From Pseudomonadota bacterium (GTDB lineage Bacteria > Pseudomonadota > Gammaproteobacteria > Burkholderiales > Methylophilaceae): 64,000 nucleotides of DNA. Below, in pieces: positions 10,068-18,492 of the stretch. A program made the translations under genes and the position numbers. The first letter of the stretch is position 1, and every line of letters starts with the position of its first letter. Under the pieces are notes generated by a model. That model worked only from the letters and a program-made list of their open reading frames with translations. It made no database searches and was not told where the DNA came from. The stretch covers positions 124,001-188,000 of the forward strand of contig JAKOVB010000027.1 of the NCBI GenBank assembly GCA_029782295.1, written 5' to 3'.

Positions 10068-10988
10068 TTATCTGGCTTGCATCATCACAACCAGATAGGA
10101 AATGTACATCGCGACCAGCAATACACCTCGCCGTCGTTCCAGTTGGGGATTTTGCGTAAACATGCACATGATGGTGACGATCCCGAACGCCAATCCGATC
10201 GAAACTTCCGAGCGATCCACCACGATGGGGTGGATGAGGCTGGCAACAGGCACAATGAAAATTCCGTTGAAAATATTGCTACCGAGTATCGTCCCCAGCC
10301 CCACCTCATCATGCCCTCGGATCTTTGCAATCACGACTGTAGCCAGTTCGGGTGCCGAAGTCCCCAAAGCGACGATGGTCGCACCTACGACGTAAGGTTC
10401 GATGCCATAGGATGCGGCCACCCCTGTCGCCCCACTCACGATCAAGCGTCCGGAAATGATCAACAGTGCCAATCCGCCCACCCCTTCCAGCATGGCTCGC
10501 GTCAAATTCTGCGCTGCCAGCACCTGGACGGCCGCGCTGCGTTGACGCCGCACTTCGACCACGACTACGGTGAGCCAGGTCACAAAAAGTGCCAGCAACA
10601 GCAGACCATCCAAACGTGAGAGGTTGCCATCGTAGGTAAAAATGGCCAGCATTACCGGCACCAGTACCGCCACAGGGAAATCCCGCTGAAGTGCATCACG
10701 AGGGAAATTGACCCGCGAGAACAGTAATGCAATGCCAAGAATCAACGCAACGTTGACAATGTTGCTTCCAATGGCATCCCCCAGGGCAATTTGTGGCGTG
10801 CCTGCCAATGCTGAAGTCACGGACACCGACAACTCAGGGCTGGATGTTGCAAACGCTGCAAATGTCGCACCGATGATCCCAGGAGAAATACGCGCCCACT
10901 TGGCGACGCCGACAACCCCTTTGACGAACAACTCTCCACCCAGCGCTGCCGCCACAACCCCTGCGATCAAAATCAGATAATCATGCAT
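10068..10988 (-). CDS. CaCA-family sodium/calcium exchanger (YrbG-like)
   Basis: 306 residues, about ten membrane segments. The two alpha repeats that form the cation site are visible: GATFAAFATSSPEL in the N-terminal half and GATIVALGTSAPEL in the C-terminal half, each with the conserved Pro-Glu. The family exchanges Ca2+ for Na+ or H+ across the inner membrane; ion choice cannot be read from sequence. It is 57 bp downstream of an unknown membrane protein and in line with the ClC gene, so the three may be one operon. Confidence 0.88.
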   Translation of the reverse strand: MHDYLILIAGVVAAALGGELFVKGVVGVAKWARISPGIIGATFAAFATSSPELSVSVTSALAGTPQIALGDAIGSNIVNVALILGIALLFSRVNFPRDALQRDFPVAVLVPVMLAIFTYDGNLSRLDGLLLLALFVTWLTVVVVEVRRQRSAAVQVLAAQNLTRAMLEGVGGLALLIISGRLIVSGATGVAASYGIEPYVVGATIVALGTSAPELATVVIAKIRGHDEVGLGTILGSNIFNGIFIVPVASLIHPIVVDRSEVSIGLAFGIVTIMCMFTQNPQLERRRGVLLVAMYISYLVVMMQAR

Positions 10989-11045
10989 CGCTTTCCTTCA
11001 TCGAACCCATCCAGTGCACCTAATCACGTGGAGGTATGATTATTC

Positions 11046-11585
11046 TCACCCGGACTCCAGCCCCAGAGAATTCCTTCTGAACGCTTTAAACAGGAACCCA
11101 ATCGCCAGCACAACCAAAGGCGGCCCGATCATCCACAAGACATCTCGCACCAGATAGCGGTCAAGCAACTGCCTGACTTCCTGTTTCCGCATCTGCATCC
11201 CTTGCTCGATCAACACTTCCTGAAACTCGATCCAGCTTCTTGAACTGGTGAGCACGCTGGTAATGGACTTGTTGCCAGGCATCCACGTACTAGCTCGCCC
11301 CTGACTGTCGAATTGAAGAGGATATTCGATCTCCACTTTTCCCGGCACACCGAAACTGAAAGTGTTATACCAGGTTCCCGGGAAGCATCTGATCAGCAAT
11401 TCACGCGTATCTTTGTTAGCCTCGACCAACTTGTATGGAGTATTGAACGCGTTATATACGTAAACACTTTTTTTCTGCATGGGCTCATAGTGTCCACTCA
11501 CCATGAACGGAACACAAATCATCCAGGCCAACGCAAGAAGACCCCACCACTTCACTCGTCCCATTTGCCACACACCTCGCTCCAT
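11046..11585 (-). CDS. Unknown protein with two membrane segments
   Basis: 179 residues, not recognised. There is a hydrophobic segment near residues 13-28, a soluble stretch of about 115 residues that is probably periplasmic, and a second hydrophobic segment near residues 150-167 followed by a basic tail. A second ATG eight codons in (MGRVKWWG) is an equally good start. It lies 18 bp after the ClC gene and before the CaCA exchanger on the same strand, so a role alongside ion transport is possible but unproven. Confidence 0.6.
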   Translation of the reverse strand: MERGVWQMGRVKWWGLLALAWMICVPFMVSGHYEPMQKKSVYVYNAFNTPYKLVEANKDTRELLIRCFPGTWYNTFSFGVPGKVEIEYPLQFDSQGRASTWMPGNKSITSVLTSSRSWIEFQEVLIEQGMQMRKQEVRQLLDRYLVRDVLWMIGPPLVVLAIGFLFKAFRRNSLGLESG

Positions 11586-11603
11586 CGATCACTTAAGGTT
11601 CCA

Positions 11604-12968
11604 TCATGGGACAACTGGCTTTTCCAAACGACTCTCTGCCAGCGCCAGATATAACGGCGGGCTAAACAACCTGGCCAGCATGGTCGAAATCAGCGCTACC
11701 GCCATCAGGCTGATTACCATTTCATGCCCGTCTATCATTTCCATGACGATGATGAATGACGTGATCGGCGCCTGGGTCACTGCAGCCAGGAAACCTGCCA
11801 TGCACAGCGCGTAGATCGCTGTTGCTGCCGTGTGCTGCCCAAATAGCGGCAGGAGATCATTGCCTATTCCTGCGCCAATCGATAATGATGGGGCAAAAAT
11901 GCCCCCCGGAACGCCACTCAGGTAGGTGAAGATGGTTGCAAGATATTTGACGGGAGCGTATTGCCAGGTTTCCGTGATAGTTCCATTCAGCATATCGTGA
12001 GTAAAGGTGTAGCCGGAGCCGTGCGCAGCACCGTTGCTGACCACCCCCAGCATCGCCACCATCAATCCGCAGAATCCAGCCCAGCCGATTGGATGCAGGG
12101 TTTTAATCCTGCCAACCCTGCCTTTAGTCCCCCGCGCGGATTGGATGAGCGTGCGACTGAAGATCCCGCCAAGAATGCCACATATGAAACCGCATATGAT
12201 GACCGGCATCACGATGCTCTTATCGACACTTCCGACGGCCAGACTACCAAAGTAGGTGTAGTTGCCTTGAATCGAAATCGACACCAGGCCGGATAATACG
12301 ATTGCCGCGATCACCACACCGTTGGTTTTCTGCTCGAACCTTCGTCCCAATTCTTCGATAGCGAAAACAATGCCTGCAAGTGGCGTGTTGAAGGCTGCAG
12401 AAATTCCTGCGGCGCCTCCAGCCAGAATCAGATGCCTCGGATGCACGGAAAACCCGGGCGGGAGGAAACGTCTGAATGCGAACATAATGCTTGCACCCAC
12501 CTGCACACTGGGCCCTTCTCTCCCGGCAGAAAATCCTGCCGCCAATGCACTGACCCCGAACATGATCTTCGCAATAGCAAGCTTGATGGACACCAGCCTT
12601 TCGATTGGAACCGTGTTTGTTTCCTCACGCAAGGCCACGATTGTCTGCGGGATCCCGCTACCTTCCGATCCGACGAACCACTTCCTGGTCACCCAGGCAA
12701 TCAACATCCCCGCCATCGGGGTCAGTATCAGGGGCACCCACCACCATTTTTGCTGGACGATAAAGAACATCGCGATCGCCAGCTCAGTCGCCTTGGCAAA
12801 AAGTACAATTGCAAGCCCTGCCAGCGTGGCTGCAGCCCATACGACAATTCTTCCCTTCCAGGCATCAACATCCGTGAACTTGTTTATCCGGACTGCCGCC
12901 CAGATTTCACGCAAGGGTTGCATGGACGCAAATAGCAGATTCATCAGACCCCCGTAAATCAATGCCAT
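11604..12968 (-). CDS. ClC-family chloride channel or Cl-/H+ antiporter
   Basis: 454 residues, many membrane helices. The chloride-filter motifs are GSGIP (residues 103-107), GREGP (149-153, with gating Glu151) and GGIFAP. The internal proton glutamate pair EE (205-206) and the late Tyr in PPLYLAL are also present. Keeping both glutamates is the pattern of Cl-/H+ antiporters such as E. coli ClcA. There is no C-terminal CBS domain. A second ATG at 12944 has a better G-rich stretch ahead of it and may be the true start. It is followed by an unknown membrane protein and a CaCA exchanger. Confidence 0.9.
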   Translation of the reverse strand: MALIYGGLMNLLFASMQPLREIWAAVRINKFTDVDAWKGRIVVWAAATLAGLAIVLFAKATELAIAMFFIVQQKWWWVPLILTPMAGMLIAWVTRKWFVGSEGSGIPQTIVALREETNTVPIERLVSIKLAIAKIMFGVSALAAGFSAGREGPSVQVGASIMFAFRRFLPPGFSVHPRHLILAGGAAGISAAFNTPLAGIVFAIEELGRRFEQKTNGVVIAAIVLSGLVSISIQGNYTYFGSLAVGSVDKSIVMPVIICGFICGILGGIFSRTLIQSARGTKGRVGRIKTLHPIGWAGFCGLMVAMLGVVSNGAAHGSGYTFTHDMLNGTITETWQYAPVKYLATIFTYLSGVPGGIFAPSLSIGAGIGNDLLPLFGQHTAATAIYALCMAGFLAAVTQAPITSFIIVMEMIDGHEMVISLMAVALISTMLARLFSPPLYLALAESRLEKPVVP

Positions 12969-12978
12969 CCCGGCAATA

Positions 12979-13380
12979 TCAGGCCCATGTCCTCAACCCA
13001 CCCCCAGTCCGGGCGAATGAATTGTTAAGCCGCACATCCATCTGGTTTTCGATACCGTCCCTGACGAACGCGCAGTTCAACCGACAGTCTGGAGCCATCT
13101 CATTGAACAGAACGATCTTGTTGCGATCCACGTCAGCATGATTTCTGAACTCTGAAAGAATTTTTACCGGGTATTGCATGAAGCTAAAGTCTGGCTGACC
13201 GATCCTCACCGATTTTTTTGAGGTGGCGGCAATGTCCGGGATGGAAAAATCTTGACATGTGGTCGGCAATGTTCCCGCCAACGTAGGTGATACAGGCTCT
13301 GATTTCGAGGGCTCTTTGGCTGACGTGCCTGCACATGCGGTCAGCAGCATCATCATGATGGTCAAAATTGTTTTTTTCAT
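12979..13380 (-). CDS. Small lipoprotein of unknown function
   Basis: 133 residues. The start at 13380 is preceded by GAGGGA and gives a lipoprotein signal peptide with lipobox LTAC. A Ser/Pro-rich linker and a domain with three further cysteines follow. I recognise no family. The gene is divergent from the receiver-like/TusA operon, and a palindromic operator overlaps both promoters. Its stop lies 10 bp before the ClC start on the same strand, so it may be the first gene of that run. Confidence 0.65.
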   Translation of the reverse strand: MKKTILTIMMMLLTACAGTSAKEPSKSEPVSPTLAGTLPTTCQDFSIPDIAATSKKSVRIGQPDFSFMQYPVKILSEFRNHADVDRNKIVLFNEMAPDCRLNCAFVRDGIENQMDVRLNNSFARTGGGLRTWA

Positions 13381-13413
13381 TCCCTCTTGTCCGTTAATCC
13401 GACTTTGAAGCAT

Positions 13414-13464
13414 ATTGTATTTGTACAAATACATTTGTACAATAACTTTTTTATGAAATATAAA
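13414..13464. promoter_or_regulatory. Divergent promoters sharing a two-part palindromic operator
   Basis: TTTGTACAA-type half-sites form two overlapping palindromes: GTATTTGTACAAATAC (13417-13432) and TTGTACAAA, 4 bases, TTTGTACAA (13421-13442). On the minus strand, -35 TTGTAC (13437-13442), 17 bases and -10 TACAAT (13414-13419) face the lipoprotein. On the plus strand, -35 TTGTAC (13435-13440), 18 bases and -10 TATAAA (13459-13464) face the receiver-like operon. Both -35 boxes lie inside the operator, so one repressor could shut both. Confidence 0.65.
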
Positions 13465-13517
13465 ATCAGCAAAGGTTGCCAGGAATACGTGCATCCAAGC
13501 CCCGAGGAGGATATTCA

Positions 13518-13943
13518 ATGAAGGCAATACAGATCATCGCCGACAACATGTCGATATCCAGCCGCCTGAAATGCGCTTTTTCCAGCGCCGGATTGGACTG
13601 TGAAAGCGTCACTTTCCATGAAATGATGAAACAACACAGCGCATCAGCCGGTCAATTTCGTTGCCTGATCGTGGTCATCGATTCGACTTTTGCAGGGAGA
13701 TTTGGCGGTGTTGTAGAAGAAATGCGCGCCATGATACGTAATCGATCGGATAAATCACCGATTTATCTGATCTTCGAAAACGATCATCACTCCATGCTCG
13801 CATCCTGGATCAAACATGCGAGGCAGACTTTTGAAATGATCTCCAATCAGGATCGCTTGCTGGCAGCAGTGAGAGAGATTACCCGCTTGGAATCAGCCGC
13901 AGTTCCTAGAACCGCCTTTCTGTCCCCGATGGAATACATCTGA
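13518..13943 (+). CDS. Receiver-like protein, degenerate, function unknown
   Basis: 141 residues. The alternation of hydrophobic strands and helices (KAIQIIADN, CLIVVIDS, SPIYLIFEND) looks like a response-regulator receiver fold with an Asp at the end of strand 3, but the paired acidic residues of strand 1 and the late Lys-Pro are missing, and no output domain follows. GAGGAGG ahead of the ATG at 13518 fixes the start. First gene of a three-gene operon with a TusA-like and another receiver-like gene. Confidence 0.55.
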   Translation: MKAIQIIADNMSISSRLKCAFSSAGLDCESVTFHEMMKQHSASAGQFRCLIVVIDSTFAGRFGGVVEEMRAMIRNRSDKSPIYLIFENDHHSMLASWIKHARQTFEMISNQDRLLAAVREITRLESAAVPRTAFLSPMEYI

Positions 13944-13974
13944 TGTCAAGACCCACGTTAAGGAGTCCAATCAA

Positions 13975-14208
13975 ATGAGTACCGACTACGACCAAATACT
14001 CGACGCCACCCAGGATGAATGTCCCGTGCCGACCATCCGGGCCAAGGAAGCCCTCGATGCCTTGGCTTCTGGAGAGATTTTAAAGCTCGTCACAAGTGCG
14101 GAAGGTACCGTCAGGAACATCAGAACCTTCACCAGCAACAATCATTGCGAGTTAATCCATGAATCAAGGGTGGAAGAGGGATTCCAGTTCCTTATCAGAA
14201 AGCTATGA
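13975..14208 (+). CDS. TusA-family sulfur carrier protein
   Basis: 77 residues, the usual length. The TusA/SirA/YeeD fold is shown by ILDATQDECPVPTIRAKEAL with the sulfur-carrying Cys16 in the CPxP motif, and the C-terminal FLIRKL. TusA proteins relay persulfide sulfur for tRNA thiolation, molybdenum cofactor or sulfur oxidation; which applies here is unclear. AAGGAG precedes the start. Its stop overlaps the start of the next receiver-like gene, so the two are translationally coupled. Confidence 0.85.
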   Translation: MSTDYDQILDATQDECPVPTIRAKEALDALASGEILKLVTSAEGTVRNIRTFTSNNHCELIHESRVEEGFQFLIRKL

Positions 14209-14522
14209 CGTTGATGCGCACAGCGCTGATTATCAGCGAGAATGCCGGAAGAGGTGATGAAATCGCACTCGCCCTCGAGTCCGAACATGACGTTTGGAAC
14301 GTGGCCCGCCAAAGGGACGCCATGGCTTATCTGCAACAGCATTGCCCCGACACCGTCGTTCTGGATCTCAACATGCCAGAACTGGACGCAGAAGCGTTAG
14401 TCAGCCTGATACGAGGGCAACAACAAGGGCGGAGTGTGCTGATCATCGGGGTTTCAAAAGACCCGCATTCGATCACCGACTCGCTAGCATGCAAATTTGA
14501 TCAGCTTGCAGTCCAGGAATAG
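14205..14522 (+). CDS. Short receiver-like protein with phospho-acceptor Asp
   Basis: 105 residues. The receiver strand-3 motif VVLDLNMPEL is intact (Asp54), and a Ser follows strand 4 (IIGVS). The strand-1 acidic pair is reduced to a single Glu, and the conserved Lys of strand 5 is absent, so the fold is truncated or degenerate at its end. There is no DNA-binding or enzyme domain. It overlaps the TusA-like gene by 4 bases. It may be a stand-alone partner protein rather than a phosphorylated regulator. Confidence 0.6.
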   Translation: MTLMRTALIISENAGRGDEIALALESEHDVWNVARQRDAMAYLQQHCPDTVVLDLNMPELDAEALVSLIRGQQQGRSVLIIGVSKDPHSITDSLACKFDQLAVQE

Positions 14523-14539
14523 ATCGACAGCAGGACTGA

Positions 14540-15691
14540 TCATTGATCCACATCCAGACGGATAGGCTTGGAAAGCACGTACGAAGGAAGGATTGTGGAC
14601 AGGGCTGCGTACACCAGCAATGCACCGAAAAGAGTGTCGCTGATACCGTAACGTTCACGCAGAATCTCTGCGATGACCAGGGTAAAAATCAATGTCGGCG
14701 CCAAGGCAACCGCAATGTGGAAGCCACTTTTCAAGGTGTCGTGATGCACCACCTTGCGTTGCAAGGTAATCATCCCGATGCGCAGTGGCAACACCGCAAC
14801 CGTAATAGTCAGCCCCATCCACAGCGCATCCCAGTGCAACGCATTCTCAGGAACCTTCATCCCGCTATAGAAAAAATAGAAAGGGACAAAAAATGAGGCG
14901 AACAGCCTCACTGCATGCAGATTCTCGTCCGATGCCAGGGTCGGCATCCTGTCCCGGAGCTGGCGCGCGACAAATCCCGTCAGAAAGGCGCCAACCAGAT
15001 AGTAAACCCCTATCTGCTTGGTCAGGTAAGCGGCAACAAGCCCCACCATCACCAGGAGCGAGAATTCGGATCCCGGGGCATGCGGAATCACGACCCGGCC
15101 CAGGAACATCAATACCAATGGCAGCCCGAAGGCAACAGCCAGCAGAACCGACGTGGAAATCGCAAGCGAAGAATAGGAGTCGGACTTCAGGATCACGAAC
15201 AGCAGTACCAGTGCAAGCAATTCCCCCGCAATGGCTTTACTGGTCACCCAGAATTTCTCCTGAGGGTTCAAACCCAATCCCGAAAGCGACTCAAGAATAA
15301 AGCCGGTAGACGGCGTAAGCACCGCCAACCCACACAACCCGGCGACTTGCCAGGTCAGGCCAAAAACCTGCATCCCGCCCAACGTAAATCCGAGCAGAAC
15401 GACCCCGCGAATCACCAAATGCCCCAGCAACGGCCAGAAGCCTTTTTTCAGGTCATGTACATTGACCTCGAGGCCAGCGAATAGAAACAAGGAAGATATT
15501 CCCAGTGCCGCCAGCAAGCCCAAGGTTGCGTCATGGCTGTACTCGCTGGCAAGCAACCCTGTAGAAATGCCAAGAATGAAACAGGTGATGGGCGCAGGGA
15601 TGCGATAGCGCTGCAACATCCGGGGGACGACGAGCAGGGTGAAAATCAGCGCTAGGTAAAGCAGCTGCGAAGTGAAAGCGGGAATTTGCAA
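14540..15691 (-). CDS. CPA2-family cation:proton antiporter (KefB/Na-H exchanger type)
   Basis: 383 residues with about twelve membrane helices, covering only the transport domain; the cytoplasmic TrkA-type regulatory domain of KefB/KefC is absent. PSTGFILESL in the middle and LFLFAGLEVN are typical of the family. It moves Na+ or K+ out in exchange for H+; ion choice is not readable. It starts 8 bp after the MarR-type gene and is almost certainly in one operon with it. Confidence 0.85.
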   Translation of the reverse strand: MQIPAFTSQLLYLALIFTLLVVPRMLQRYRIPAPITCFILGISTGLLASEYSHDATLGLLAALGISSLFLFAGLEVNVHDLKKGFWPLLGHLVIRGVVLLGFTLGGMQVFGLTWQVAGLCGLAVLTPSTGFILESLSGLGLNPQEKFWVTSKAIAGELLALVLLFVILKSDSYSSLAISTSVLLAVAFGLPLVLMFLGRVVIPHAPGSEFSLLVMVGLVAAYLTKQIGVYYLVGAFLTGFVARQLRDRMPTLASDENLHAVRLFASFFVPFYFFYSGMKVPENALHWDALWMGLTITVAVLPLRIGMITLQRKVVHHDTLKSGFHIAVALAPTLIFTLVIAEILRERYGISDTLFGALLVYAALSTILPSYVLSKPIRLDVDQ

Positions 15692-15699
15692 GGATTACC

Positions 15700-16206
15700 T
15701 CAGGATTTCAGATTGATCGCAGTCCCCAAGGGCTCGCTTGCGGCCTGATCGGACTTGTATTCCAGCATGGAAACCAGATTGACGAGATGATCCCTGATCC
15801 CGCGCAGATCCTGCTCCTGCATTCTCATCAGTGCGTCAGGCAGGATGCCCTTGAAGGGGCCGGGTGCTGAATTCAGGATCGACAGCCCTGTTTGCGTCGG
15901 CCGCACCATCACGACACGACGATCCTCGTCAGAGCGAATGCGAGCCACCAGTCCTTTTGCTTCCATTTTGTCCACCATATTGCTGGTGGTCGATTGATGC
16001 AGGGACATTTTTTTTGCCAGGTTGGAGACTGTAATGCCCGGAGCCTCCGCCACCTCTGACAACGCCCATAACTGGGCACCCGTAATGCCCACGGATTTCT
16101 CGATATCTTCAAAATGCTTGCTTGCCGACTTGAAGATGATTCTGAACAAGCCCAGCACTTCCAGGGGCAGGTCAGGGGAGGATTCGTTCATGTTAGAGAA
16201 AGTCAT
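15700..16206 (-). CDS. MarR-family transcriptional regulator
   Basis: 168 residues. A winged helix-turn-helix is visible: ITGAQLWALSEV, then VSNLAKKMSLHQSTTSNMVDKMEAKGLV (recognition helix) and the wing SDEDRRVV. MarR proteins are dimeric repressors released by small ligands. It lies directly upstream of the CPA2 antiporter. An alternative start five codons in (MNESSP) is possible. Its own upstream region holds an imperfect AAATGGTACATTT palindrome that could be an autoregulatory site. Confidence 0.88.
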   Translation of the reverse strand: MTFSNMNESSPDLPLEVLGLFRIIFKSASKHFEDIEKSVGITGAQLWALSEVAEAPGITVSNLAKKMSLHQSTTSNMVDKMEAKGLVARIRSDEDRRVVMVRPTQTGLSILNSAPGPFKGILPDALMRMQEQDLRGIRDHLVNLVSMLEYKSDQAASEPLGTAINLKS

Positions 16207-16301
16207 AGGTAATCATGCAGTTCCGACATGGCAAAAGTTGAATAAATGGTACATTTTGTTAAACATTAGCACAGGCCCGATATTATCAAGAAATACAATA
16301 G

Positions 16302-17516
16302 TTACTCGTTGAGCGTTGCCTTCACCGCCTCCAATCTCGCCTGATAGACCGCTTCACGGATCTTCCCGGGGGCACTTTGCGCTTTTGCCACAGCACCGGC
16401 ATCAATGCTGCAGGCAGCTTGCAGCACCTTAAGCAGATAGTCGGCCTGGGGATAGGGGCGGGTTTCGAATCCGGTGCGACCGCGTGCATCACATTCGCAC
16501 ACCAGCAGACATTGCCTGAAGCGGATGGGCTGACGGATCGCGTCTGTATCCTGTAGCAGGTCGAGCAGAGTATCTGGGCGCATTTCCTGCGCCCGGTGGA
16601 TCTTCCCGTGGAACCTGGCTGCGATCACTGCAAGATCCCGGCAATCATTCGGTACTCGCAAGCGCTGGCACATCTCCTTCACCAGCCTGACGCTGCGCTC
16701 CTCGTGGCCGATATGGCGCGGCAGGATATACGCAGGGGTGGTGCCCTTGCCGAGATCATGCGTCAAGGCGGCGAAGCGAACAGGAAGATCGAAACGCTGG
16801 CTGGCAGCATAATCGACGACTAGCATGACGTGCACGCCGGTATCGATTTCAGGGTGATGAATTTCAGGTTGCGGGACGCCCCAGAGACGGTCCAGTTCAG
16901 GCATGATCTTCCGCAAGGCCCCGCACTGGCGCAACACCTCGAACATGCGGGAAGGTCGCGATTCCATCAGCCCCTTGGCAATCTCCTGCCAAACCCGCTC
17001 CGGCACCAGCGCATCGACCTCGCCATTGTCGACCATCTCCCGCATCAGGTGCATCGTTTCGTCAGCCACGTGGAAAGCCGTGAACCTCGCGGCAAAACGG
17101 GCCAGACGCAGAATCCGCACCGGGTCCTCGACAAACGCGGCACTGACGTGGCGCAACACGCCCGCCTTGAGGTCGTCCATCCCGCCGTAGGGATCGATCA
17201 TCGTACCGTCTTCCGCCTGCGCGATTGCGTTGATGGTCAGGTCGCGACGGGCCAGATCCTCTTCCAGCGTCACCTCGGGCGAGGCGAACACCTGGAATCC
17301 CTTGTAGCCCTTGGCCGTCTTGCGCTCGGTACGCGCAAGGGCATATTCCTCCTGCGTCTCGGGATGCAGAAACACCGGGAAGTCCTTGCCGACCGGGCGA
17401 TAACCGGCGCTGGTCATCTGCTCGGGCGTCGCACCGACCACGACATAGTCGCGGTCCTTGACCGGCAACCCGAGCAACTGGTCGCGCACTGCGCCGCCGA
17501 CGCAGTAGACGTTCAT
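16302..17516 (-). CDS. cca: Multifunctional CCA tRNA nucleotidyltransferase
   Basis: 404 residues. It adds or repairs the CCA end of tRNAs. The nucleotidyltransferase head shows GGAVRD (7-12) and the catalytic pair DRD, followed by RRDLTINA, then the tRNA-binding neck, and an HD phosphohydrolase domain with THDLGKG. This layout is that of the bacterial multifunctional Cca. It starts 3 bp after the upstream NAD(P)-binding protein gene and ends the long minus-strand run. Confidence 0.95.
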   Translation of the reverse strand: MNVYCVGGAVRDQLLGLPVKDRDYVVVGATPEQMTSAGYRPVGKDFPVFLHPETQEEYALARTERKTAKGYKGFQVFASPEVTLEEDLARRDLTINAIAQAEDGTMIDPYGGMDDLKAGVLRHVSAAFVEDPVRILRLARFAARFTAFHVADETMHLMREMVDNGEVDALVPERVWQEIAKGLMESRPSRMFEVLRQCGALRKIMPELDRLWGVPQPEIHHPEIDTGVHVMLVVDYAASQRFDLPVRFAALTHDLGKGTTPAYILPRHIGHEERSVRLVKEMCQRLRVPNDCRDLAVIAARFHGKIHRAQEMRPDTLLDLLQDTDAIRQPIRFRQCLLVCECDARGRTGFETRPYPQADYLLKVLQAACSIDAGAVAKAQSAPGKIREAVYQARLEAVKATLNE

Positions 17517-17519
17517 GCC

Positions 17520-18467
17520 TTAGCGACCCGCCCTGGTACGGAATCGCAGATATGCGGCACGGGCATGGTCGTCCGCCAGATATCCCGGTGCCACGGATTC
17601 CAGCGGGGTTGGCGCAAATCCGAATACGGACGGGAAAGGGATGTCGCTGATACTGTCGACCTCCATCGAGCGCACATTATCACGCGTCATCAATTTCACG
17701 GGCATCAGCTCCATCAACCAGGCCTGCAGGTAGGAGAAAGGATCGTTGAGCCCGATGACAAGGCGGCGCAGTTGCAGGGTCTCCACCACCAGCTGTACCA
17801 ACTGCCGCAAGGTGTAGATCCGGGGTCCGCATAGCGGGTAGGTCTGCCCTGCGGTTTCCGGCAATGGCAGACTGGCAACGATGGCTTGCGCCACGTCCTC
17901 GACATAAACCGGCTGGAAACGTGCGTCAGGCTTGGCCAGCAATAGCACCGGCATCCACTTTGCCAGGGTGGCGAACAGGTTCAGGAACCGGTCGCCACGA
18001 CCGAAAATGACGGACGGCTGGAACATGGTCACCCCGACCCCGGAGCCAGCCAGCACCTCGCGAACTGCGGCCTCCCCCGCCGCCCTCGACCGCAGGTAGG
18101 CACTCGGGGCATCCGCCGCCGCACGTAGCGCACTCATGTGCAGCAGCCGGGGAACTCCTTGGGTATGGCAGGCCTGCGCCACCAGTCGCGGCAATTCGAC
18201 GTGAACGCGTTCGAACGAGTTCCGACCCGATTCATGCAGGATGCCAACCAGGTTGATGACGGCGTCGCTCCCACGCACGGCCCGGTTCAAGGCTGTTTCG
18301 AAAAAGACATCGCATTCCTCGACCTGTACGTTGGGGAGCAGGATCAGATGCCGGACCGACTCACGGTGTCGCGTCAGCACCTTGACCTGGTAGCCTGCGG
18401 CACTCAGCCGGTGTACCACATGGCTACCGACAAACCCGCCACCGCCCAGAACCGCGATCTTTTTCAC
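17520..18467 (-). CDS. NAD(P)-binding protein, complex I NDUFA9-like (SDR family)
   Basis: 315 residues. The N-terminal Rossmann motif GGGGFVGSH (residues 8-16) and later ARFQPVYVEDVA place it among atypical extended short-chain dehydrogenases close to NDUFA9 and NmrA-like proteins. The usual catalytic Tyr-x-x-x-Lys is not obvious, so it may bind nucleotide without catalysis. The substrate is unknown. It sits between slt and cca in a tightly packed minus-strand run. Confidence 0.8.
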   Translation of the reverse strand: MKKIAVLGGGGFVGSHVVHRLSAAGYQVKVLTRHRESVRHLILLPNVQVEECDVFFETALNRAVRGSDAVINLVGILHESGRNSFERVHVELPRLVAQACHTQGVPRLLHMSALRAAADAPSAYLRSRAAGEAAVREVLAGSGVGVTMFQPSVIFGRGDRFLNLFATLAKWMPVLLLAKPDARFQPVYVEDVAQAIVASLPLPETAGQTYPLCGPRIYTLRQLVQLVVETLQLRRLVIGLNDPFSYLQAWLMELMPVKLMTRDNVRSMEVDSISDIPFPSVFGFAPTPLESVAPGYLADDHARAAYLRFRTRAGR

Positions 18468-18492
18468 GTCAGATTTTCCTTAAGGATGTTGA

